The position numbers and the translations under genes were made by a program. Source: Acidimicrobiales bacterium (GTDB lineage: Bacteria; Actinomycetota; Acidimicrobiia; Acidimicrobiales; Poriferisodalaceae). From it: a stretch of DNA of 6,215 nucleotides. The notes under the pieces are model-generated. The model worked only from the letters and a program-made list of their open reading frames with translations. It did not search any database and had not been told where the DNA came from. The stretch's first letter is position 1. Each line of letters begins with the position of its first letter. The stretch lies in assembly GCA_030749275.1 (NCBI GenBank), contig JASMKJ010000576.1, positions 1 through 6,215 of the forward strand, read 5' to 3'. Below, in pieces: positions 1 to 4,748 of the stretch.

Positions 1-1
1 G

Positions 2-802
2 ACAATCGCATCGACGGGCTCTCCTTTGGCTCCTGAAGGGTTCGATTGGGTGTACGACGCTGTAAAACCGGACGTCCACCTTGCCTCTTTCTCCGGAGGG
101 ACGGACATATGTGGATGCTTTGTAATCGGGGACCCAACTAGTCCGGTGTTTCGTGGCGAAATTCAGGCTCCTGCACTCGGCATGGATGTCGCCGTCTTTG
201 ACGATCTTGGGAACCGTCTCTCAGCCGGCTCTCAAGGAGAGTTGGTGTGTTGCAACTCATTTCCGTCTATGCCGCTGGAATTTTGGGATGACTCTGATGG
301 AGCCAAGTATCACAAGGCCTATTTCGATCGCTTTCCAGGAGTTTGGCATCACGGTGATTATGCCGAGTGGACTTCCAAGGGGGGAATGATCATTTCTGGA
401 CGATCAGATGCAACCCTAAATCCTGGGGGGATACGGATCGGAACTGCGGAAATTTACCGACAGGTAGACGTCATTGACGAGGTGCTCGAAAGCATCGTTG
501 TGGGACAACAGTGGCAGTCCGATACAAGGGTCATTCTTTTTGTGCGACTTCGCGACGGCCTAGTGCTCGACGATGACTTGACCCAAAGGATCCGAAATCA
601 AATTCGTGAGGGTGCATCCCCTCGTCACGTGCCGGCGGTCGTCGCACAAGTCCCGTTGATTCCCAGGACTCGCAGCGGCAAGTTGGTCGAGCTCGCGGTC
701 AGAGATGCCATCCACGGCAGAGAAGTGAAGAACGTTGAGGCAATCGACGACCCGGATGCTTTAGAGCATTTCCGCAACCATCCCAAATTGACAGATATCT
801 AG
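2..802 (+). CDS. aacS: Acetoacetyl-CoA synthetase, C-terminal part (5' end outside window)
   Basis: This enzyme of the ANL adenylate-forming superfamily activates acetoacetate with ATP and CoA to acetoacetyl-CoA in the cytoplasm, feeding ketone bodies or acetoacetate into lipid or polyhydroxyalkanoate metabolism. The frame is open from base 2 and gives 266 residues to the TAG at 800-802. The family is about 650 residues, so roughly the first 390 are missing. Seen in order: the adenylation motif STGSPL at window residues 4-9; SGGTDI; the highly typical [13 protein letters not shown] with the adenylate-binding Asp at residue 119; the hinge [11 protein letters not shown] followed by [12 protein letters not shown]; and PRTRSGK near the C-terminus, whose Lys (residue 227, codon 680-682) is the catalytic lysine of the family. 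FPSMP and RGEIQ favour AacS over acetyl-CoA synthetase. A TTG at 26 lies in the middle of the adenylation motif and is not a real start. No terminator is evident after the stop. Confidence 0.93.
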   Translation, partial: TIASTGSPLAPEGFDWVYDAVKPDVHLASFSGGTDICGCFVIGDPTSPVFRGEIQAPALGMDVAVFDDLGNRLSAGSQGELVCCNSFPSMPLEFWDDSDGAKYHKAYFDRFPGVWHHGDYAEWTSKGGMIISGRSDATLNPGGIRIGTAEIYRQVDVIDEVLESIVVGQQWQSDTRVILFVRLRDGLVLDDDLTQRIRNQIREGASPRHVPAVVAQVPLIPRTRSGKLVELAVRDAIHGREVKNVEAIDDPDALEHFRNHPKLTDI

Positions 803-835
803 AAGGCGATCGGTTTTCTGTGACGGCGAGCCCGA

Positions 836-864
836 TTGAGTGGCATCCTGAACACGTGTATCAG
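836..864 (+). promoter_or_regulatory. Weak sigma70-like promoter candidate for the EamA transporter
   Basis: TTGAGT (836-841) and TATCAG (859-864) are separated by exactly 17 bases. Each matches four of six bases of the -35 and -10 consensus. The pair lies in the 97-base spacer between the acetoacetyl-CoA synthetase stop and the transporter ATG at 900, leaving a leader of about 30 bases. The match is modest and could be chance. The alternative is read-through from the upstream gene. Confidence 0.25.
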
Positions 865-885
865 AGGTCAGCGAACCACTTCCCG

Positions 886-895
886 GAACCGGTTC
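886..895. repeat. 10-base perfect palindrome GAACCGGTTC before the transporter start
   Basis: GAACCGGTTC is its own reverse complement and lies five to fourteen bases upstream of the ATG at 900, where a ribosome binding site would normally be. It could be a half-size operator for a dimeric regulator or coincidence. No second copy was noticed in the window, and it is too short to act as a terminator. Confidence 0.25.
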
Positions 896-899
896 TTTG

Positions 900-1790
900 A
901 TGGCTGCACAGACCAGCACCAAAAAAGGTGTGCCCGCCGCAGCGATCGCCATGGTTGGCTGGGCCGCGTCAGGTGTCATCGCCAAAGGCATCACAGAGCT
1001 CGGGGCGTTAGCCGTTGTTTTTTGGCGTATGTGGATTTACGCGGTCATCGTGCTCTTATTCTTGAAACTTCGAGGAACCCCACTCCGTAAGGATTCGTTG
1101 CGGGTCTCGTGGCGGGGCGGGATTTCTTTAGGTGCAGACATCATGCTCTTTTTCTCTGCCGTGCGTTTGACCACAGTTGCCAACGCCACGGTGATTGGGT
1201 CATGCCAGCCGTTGATCATGTTGTTGATCGCCGGTCGGTTGTTCGGTGAACGACCCAAGCGTCACCACTGGTTTCTGGCGTTAGTTGCGATCTGTGGTGT
1301 CGCGATCGTGATGTTCGGCTCCACTGGAGTACAAGGGTGGAGCCCCAAGGGCGACTTACTCGCCGTAGCTGTGGTTGCCGCTTGGACCGGATATTTCGTG
1401 TTCTCAAAGCTGAGCAGCCAACAGATCGAATCGTCGCAGTACACGGGTGCCACTGCTCTCATTTGCGCTCTTTTCGCAACACCGTTCGCGTTAGCTTCGG
1501 GTCAGGTCTTCACTATGCCGTCAAGCAATGCTTGGGTTTGGCTGGTCGTCCTGTCGATAGGACCCGGTTTCACCTCCCACATGTTGATGAACTGGTCGCT
1601 CAGCCGCATTCCCGCGTGGCTCGGTTCGACACTGACGTTGGCCATTCCGGTCACTGCGACTGTGATGGCCTGGATATTCCTGGGTGAAGAGGTAGCGACT
1701 CTTCAGTTTGTGGGTATGGGAGTTGTTCTCGTCACCTTGGGCGTGATTGTTCTTAGCCAGTCCAAGACAGCTAACGACACAAGTCCCTAA
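900..1790 (+). CDS. EamA-family (drug/metabolite transporter superfamily) membrane transporter
   Basis: A 296-residue inner-membrane protein of the 10-TMS drug/metabolite exporter family. These proteins usually export amino acids, metabolites or drugs. The substrate is not readable here. About ten hydrophobic segments are visible, near residues 11-31, 36-56, 72-92, 94-114, 123-141, 150-170, 181-201, 211-231, 239-261 and 266-287. They form two EamA repeats (about 12-139 and 151-286). Each repeat has the family's [LF]GE turn after its fourth helix: RLFGERP near 113-119 and FLGEE near 260-264. Length is normal for the family. The start is set at the ATG at 900; a TTG directly before it (897) would add one residue. 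No Shine-Dalgarno is evident. The TAA stop is three bases from the convergent crotonase stop. It shares a strand with acetoacetyl-CoA synthetase, but the 97-base gap suggests its own promoter. Confidence 0.9.
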   Translation: MAAQTSTKKGVPAAAIAMVGWAASGVIAKGITELGALAVVFWRMWIYAVIVLLFLKLRGTPLRKDSLRVSWRGGISLGADIMLFFSAVRLTTVANATVIGSCQPLIMLLIAGRLFGERPKRHHWFLALVAICGVAIVMFGSTGVQGWSPKGDLLAVAVVAAWTGYFVFSKLSSQQIESSQYTGATALICALFATPFALASGQVFTMPSSNAWVWLVVLSIGPGFTSHMLMNWSLSRIPAWLGSTLTLAIPVTATVMAWIFLGEEVATLQFVGMGVVLVTLGVIVLSQSKTANDTSP

Positions 1791-1793
1791 AGA

Positions 1794-2609
1794 TCACCGG
1801 CCTTTCCATTCCGGAGGGCGCTTCTCGGCAAAAGCTCGCGGCCCCTCACGAGCATCCTCGCTTTCCATCATCGACCTCACAGCCGGATAATCCCCGTAGA
1901 ACGCGTCACCCAAAGGCAAATCCAGTCCCCTCATCGCCGCTTGCTTCGTGGCTCGAAGGGACAAAGGGGCTCCAAGCATGATTTGATCGATCAAAGTACT
2001 TACTGCTTGGTCCAATTCAGAATAGGGGACGACCTGGTTGATGATGCCGATTTCAAGTGCCCGTTTTGCACTCATTGATTTGCCGGTGAGTAGATACTCC
2101 ATCGCTAATTTCAGTGGTATTTGTCGTGGTAAGCGGTGCACTCCGCCACCACCCGCGTAGATACCTCTCTTCGGTTCGGGAAGACCAAATTCGACATGGT
2201 CGGCAGCGACGACCAGGTCACATGCCATCGCAACCTCGAAGCCACCACCGAGCGCGACGCCATTAACTTTCGCAATAAGAGGTTTGGGATAGTCAAACCG
2301 TTCAATCAATTTGACGACAGATCTCATGAGATCGTTGTCGGCTTGTTTCTCTTGCTCCGAAGAATGTTGAATTCGAGAGAGATACTTCAGGTCGCGTCCA
2401 GCACAGAAGGCTTTATCGCCGATTCCGGTTATCACAACAATCCAGACGTCGTCGTCATGGGCCGCGTGATCAAGAAGGTCACTCCATTCTTTGTGGGCGG
2501 GGGTGTTGATCGCGTTTCTGACTTCTGGACGATTGATAGTGATCTGCGCGACGTGAGGTCGAATCCCGTCATACAGGAAATATTCGGGGGTCCAATCAAG
2601 TTGTTCCAT
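1794..2609 (-). CDS. Enoyl-CoA hydratase/isomerase (crotonase) family protein
   Basis: A 271-residue cytoplasmic crotonase-fold protein, of normal family length. These enzymes act on acyl-CoA thioesters as hydratases, isomerases, dehydratases or ring-cleaving hydrolases. Seen: NRPEVRNAI near residues 26-34; the first oxyanion-hole and CoA-binding segment FCAGRDL (68-74); the second, ALGGGFE (119-125); FGLPEPKRGI (141-150); and the trimerisation-side segment HRLPRQI (158-164). Both glutamates of true hydratases are present, E125 in GGGFE and E145 in GLPEP. They are 20 residues apart, as in rat mitochondrial hydratase (E144/E164), so hydratase or dehydratase chemistry is plausible. The exact substrate is unknown. 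The ATG at 2609-2607 has no Shine-Dalgarno but is preceded by TACCAT at six bases. The gene is transcribed divergently from the SnoaL-like gene and may belong to the same pathway. It converges on the transporter with a three-base gap. Confidence 0.93.
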   Translation of the reverse strand: MEQLDWTPEYFLYDGIRPHVAQITINRPEVRNAINTPAHKEWSDLLDHAAHDDDVWIVVITGIGDKAFCAGRDLKYLSRIQHSSEQEKQADNDLMRSVVKLIERFDYPKPLIAKVNGVALGGGFEVAMACDLVVAADHVEFGLPEPKRGIYAGGGGVHRLPRQIPLKLAMEYLLTGKSMSAKRALEIGIINQVVPYSELDQAVSTLIDQIMLGAPLSLRATKQAAMRGLDLPLGDAFYGDYPAVRSMMESEDAREGPRAFAEKRPPEWKGR

Positions 2610-2663
2610 GGGGTGATGGTAGGCAGGGAAGCACGGACGCGTCGGACATGCTGGACTAAAGGA
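2610..2663. promoter_or_regulatory. 54-base divergent intergenic region
   Basis: This is all the DNA between the start codons of the crotonase (-) and the SnoaL-like gene (+), so the promoters of both transcription units must lie here or extend into the coding ends. Only the TACCAT on the - strand stands out. No convincing + strand -35/-10 pair and no long inverted repeat is seen. The arrangement makes joint control of the two units likely, but this is inference from layout. Confidence 0.45.
2616..2621 (-). promoter_or_regulatory. Candidate -10 element for a leaderless crotonase mRNA
   Basis: On the - strand TACCAT occupies 2621-2616 and six bases separate it from the A of the ATG at 2609. 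This fits the TANNNT pattern and spacing of actinobacterial promoters whose transcription starts at the initiation codon. The absence of a Shine-Dalgarno in front of this ATG agrees with that. No clear -35 was found, and the hexamer match is only four of six to TATAAT. Confidence 0.3.
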
Positions 2664-3119
2664 ATGAACACTGAAGAAACACGAGCCCTGATTGAGCGTT
2701 ACTACAACGCTCTAACGCGCGGCGACCGCAAGGAAATTAACGCCTGTCTGAGCAGCAACGTGGTTTGGCAGCTTCCCGTTACAGCAGGGGAAACAGGAAC
2801 CGGTGGTTCAGATGTCGATGGGATGGTCCGAGGAAGAGAGGCTGTGGCCGAACAGTTGGGTGGTCGAGTCCTCATAGACACCTTCGATATCTCTCAACCA
2901 TTCAATTTGGAGATCCGAAGCATGATCGTCGACGCGGGTTCTGCTGCGGTTCAACAAAGACTGACCGCCACCACCAAGACCGAGGGTCAGCGATACGACA
3001 ACCAGTACTGCTGGGTGTATTCATGCGAAGAAGGTCAAATCACTCACATGGAGGAATACACCGACACCCTTTACGCTGCTCGAACGATGGGATGGGACTT
3101 GAAAGGCTCGCAACAATGA
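2664..3119 (+). CDS. SnoaL-like / nuclear transport factor 2 (NTF2)-fold protein
   Basis: A 151-residue cytoplasmic protein of the NTF2-like superfamily (SnoaL, ketosteroid-isomerase relatives), of typical length. Members are cone-shaped barrels that act as isomerases, cyclases, hydrolases or binding proteins. The activity here cannot be assigned. Seen: an N-terminal helix with ALIERYYNALTRGDRKEI (residues 8-25), the family opening; then SSNVVWQLP (30-38), GREAVAEQL (57-65), and C-terminal strands ending in QITHMEEYTDT (125-135), where the E-Y-x-D pattern is usual. The ATG at 2664 is chosen because this N-terminus matches the family. An AAAGGA directly abuts it, closer than normal. An in-frame ATG at 2616 would add 16 residues unlike the family. 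The stop overlaps the next start as ATGA, so it is the first gene of a coupled operon, divergent from the crotonase. Confidence 0.87.
   Translation: MNTEETRALIERYYNALTRGDRKEINACLSSNVVWQLPVTAGETGTGGSDVDGMVRGREAVAEQLGGRVLIDTFDISQPFNLEIRSMIVDAGSAAVQQRLTATTKTEGQRYDNQYCWVYSCEEGQITHMEEYTDTLYAARTMGWDLKGSQQ
3101..3106 (+). promoter_or_regulatory. Ribosome binding site of the dienelactone hydrolase gene
   Basis: GAAAGG ends nine bases before the ATG at 3116, inside the end of the SnoaL-like gene. It supports 3116 as the start over any upstream extension of that frame. Confidence 0.55.
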
Positions 3120-3853
3120 TCGAGGAACACCTAGTAATTGAAACACCCGAGGGCGAGATGTCCACTTTCGTCGTCCATCCTCAGTCAGGGGAAGCTTGTC
3201 CCGTCATCTTGTTTTTGATGGACGCTCCGGGAAAAAGAGAAGAACTTCACGACATGGCAAGACGAATCGCGGCCACGGGCTACTACGTGATGCTCCCAAA
3301 TCTGTACTACAGAGATGTCCCCTCTTTTACAATTCATCGAGAGGACCCCGTCAGCGCCAGGTACATGGCACAACTGATGGGCAACCTTGACAACGCGATG
3401 GTGGCGCGAGATGCCTCTGTTCTTCTCGAGTACGCCGCAGCCGATTTGGCGGCTAACGAACATCTGGTTGGGGTAACTGGGTATTGCATGAGTGGCCCAT
3501 TTGCTTTGTGGCTCGCGGCTGAATATCCCGACAGAGTCAAGGCGAGCGCATCTGTTCACGGAGTTCGGTTGGCTACCGATGCTGACGACTCGCCACACAA
3601 GCGAGCACAGGAAATCGAGGGCGAAGTTTTGATCTTGGCGGCAGAGTTCGACGACTGGGTTGATCGACCTCATTTTGATCGTTTAGTGGCCGCACTCGAT
3701 GATGCCGAAACCAATTACAACGCCGAATGGATCGACGGAGTCCATCACGGCTTTGTTTTCTCTCAACGCCCAAAGTACGACCAAGTGGCTTCGGAACGAC
3801 ACTGGGAGTTACTGCACTCCCTGTTCGATCGTAATTTAAAGTCGGGCTCATGA
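3116..3853 (+). CDS. Dienelactone hydrolase family protein (alpha/beta hydrolase)
   Basis: A 245-residue cytoplasmic alpha/beta hydrolase related to carboxymethylenebutenolidase, which opens lactone rings in aromatic-ring catabolism. Many members instead hydrolyse other esters or lactones. Length is normal. The triad is visible: nucleophile C124 in GYCMSG (a cysteine, as in true dienelactone hydrolases), acid D179 in AEFDDW, and H211 in VHHGF. Other family landmarks are FLMDAPGKREEL (residues 33-44), GYYVMLPNLYYR (55-66) and SVHGV (146-150). The DAPG and LPNLYYR segments mark a subgroup common in actinobacteria and proteobacteria whose substrates are mostly unknown. The ATG at 3116 overlaps the preceding TGA by four bases (ATGA) and has GAAAGG nine bases upstream. 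Its own TGA overlaps the next ATG in the same way, so the three genes are probably translationally coupled and act together. Confidence 0.92.
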   Translation: MIEEHLVIETPEGEMSTFVVHPQSGEACPVILFLMDAPGKREELHDMARRIAATGYYVMLPNLYYRDVPSFTIHREDPVSARYMAQLMGNLDNAMVARDASVLLEYAAADLAANEHLVGVTGYCMSGPFALWLAAEYPDRVKASASVHGVRLATDADDSPHKRAQEIEGEVLILAAEFDDWVDRPHFDRLVAALDDAETNYNAEWIDGVHHGFVFSQRPKYDQVASERHWELLHSLFDRNLKSGS

Positions 3854-4683
3854 CTGTTGTCGCCGCATCGTGCTCACGGATGGCTGTCGCTGATCCCCCT
3901 GAGGTCTCGGCCGCCAATCCCGTTCACGATGAGAATGCCACTGGTTATGGTTATGCGGGGGGAATTGTCGCTGGGATCCACACTTACGGCTGGATGGTTC
4001 CGGCAATTCTCGACTCCCTCGGGGAATCTTGGTTGTCGCATGGCTGGTGCGACTTTCAGCTACCCAGACCTGTGTATGCGGGTGACGAACTCGTAACGGA
4101 GGTCGTTCCTTCACCACAGAACCCGCAAGTGGGGTTGATTACCCAAAAGGTCGCCTCCGATGGGCGTATCACAATTCAAGGAACGATCGGGTTGGGTGAT
4201 GCTCCATGGAAGGACGGCTTTTTGCTCCCGCGGGATCGAACGCCGGTCCCAGAGGCACTCGATCGACCTTTTCTCGGCCTCGACGACATCCCAACAGATC
4301 TCGATTATCCCCCTATGTCAGTACCTCTTAGGGCAGAAGATGCGAGAACTTGGATGCGCGAAAGGATCCGCGACGACGAAACCACCTGGACTAGTGGAGA
4401 TAAGCCTTTAACTCACCCATCTTGGGTGTTGGGTCAGATGACTCCGCTCATCAGACATTCCTATCGCATGCCTGCTGGTGTCCATGCATCAGGTCGAGTG
4501 CAACATTTGAGTTCCTTCCGAGCCGATGGTGATGTGGTCGTGGCGGGGAGATGGGGTGATGTCGAAGTGAGAAAAGGAAAACCCTGGTCAACAACGGATG
4601 CCGTGTTCATCGACACCCATGGAACCGAAGTTGCACTTGTGCGACAAGTTGCGGTGATTCTTCCAAGACTTCCTGGGAAGTGA
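3850..4683 (+). CDS. MaoC-like double hot-dog protein lacking the hydratase aspartate
   Basis: A 277-residue cytoplasmic protein with two hot-dog-like halves. The first half (about 18-115) resembles MaoC/R-specific enoyl-CoA hydratases: NPVHDENA at 23-30, the glycine-rich helix start GGIVAGIHTYGW (37-48), then WCDFQLPRPVYAGDELVTEV (66-85), the usual return strands. The second half (about 186-275) has HPSWVLGQ, an AGVHASGRVQHLSSF segment (209-223), a WGDVEVRKGKPW strand and VALVRQVAVI, the pattern of a second thioesterase or hydratase-like hot-dog. In R-hydratases the motif is G-D-x-N-P-x-H. Here H26 is kept but the aspartate position is A21, so classical hydratase activity is doubtful. The ATG at 3850 overlaps the upstream TGA (ATGA) and lacks a clear Shine-Dalgarno, which fits coupled translation. 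An ATG at 3880 (M11) is a possible alternative start. Thioesterase or acyl-CoA binding are other options. Confidence 0.8.
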   Translation: MTVVAASCSRMAVADPPEVSAANPVHDENATGYGYAGGIVAGIHTYGWMVPAILDSLGESWLSHGWCDFQLPRPVYAGDELVTEVVPSPQNPQVGLITQKVASDGRITIQGTIGLGDAPWKDGFLLPRDRTPVPEALDRPFLGLDDIPTDLDYPPMSVPLRAEDARTWMRERIRDDETTWTSGDKPLTHPSWVLGQMTPLIRHSYRMPAGVHASGRVQHLSSFRADGDVVVAGRWGDVEVRKGKPWSTTDAVFIDTHGTEVALVRQVAVILPRLPGK

Positions 4684-4748
4684 GCAGGAACAATAGGGCT
4701 CAGATGTTGTAGAACGGGCATGGAAAAGTGTCTCTTGAGAGGGATGAA
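4684..4748 (+). promoter_or_regulatory. 65-base spacer with ribosome binding site for the carboxylase
   Basis: The spacer separates the MaoC-like stop from the carboxylase ATG. GAGAGGG at 4737-4743 is a good Shine-Dalgarno, five bases before the ATG at 4749. No terminator hairpin and no convincing -35/-10 pair is seen, so co-transcription with the three upstream genes is likely but not shown. Confidence 0.5.

Noticed and set aside
788..793. Perfect TTGACA -35-like hexamer near the end of acetoacetyl-CoA synthetase
   Set aside because: No -10-like hexamer lies 16-18 bases downstream, and it falls in a conserved-looking coding end.
1797..1814. CCGG...CCGG as a bidirectional terminator
   Set aside because: It has only a four-base stem, a ten-base loop and no T-run, and lies within the crotonase coding end.
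2765..3115. Upstream extension of the dienelactone hydrolase frame inside the SnoaL-like gene
   Set aside because: The extra N-terminus is low-complexity arginine/serine-rich shadow translation. The ATG at 3116 has a good ribosome binding site and the family-typical N-terminus.
2136..3119. A long + strand frame running through the crotonase gene into the SnoaL-like gene
   Set aside because: Its first 170 or so residues lie antisense to the well-supported crotonase and show no family motifs. Only the part from 2664 is real.
3185..3673. A 162-residue - strand frame opposite the hydrolase
   Set aside because: It has no recognisable motifs and lies fully opposite a gene with an intact catalytic triad.
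4720..4748. ATG at 4720 and GTG at 4728 as carboxylase starts
   Set aside because: The ATG is in a different frame. The in-frame GTG is possible, but the ATG at 4749 has the better ribosome binding site and gives the usual short leader before the IANRGEI motif.
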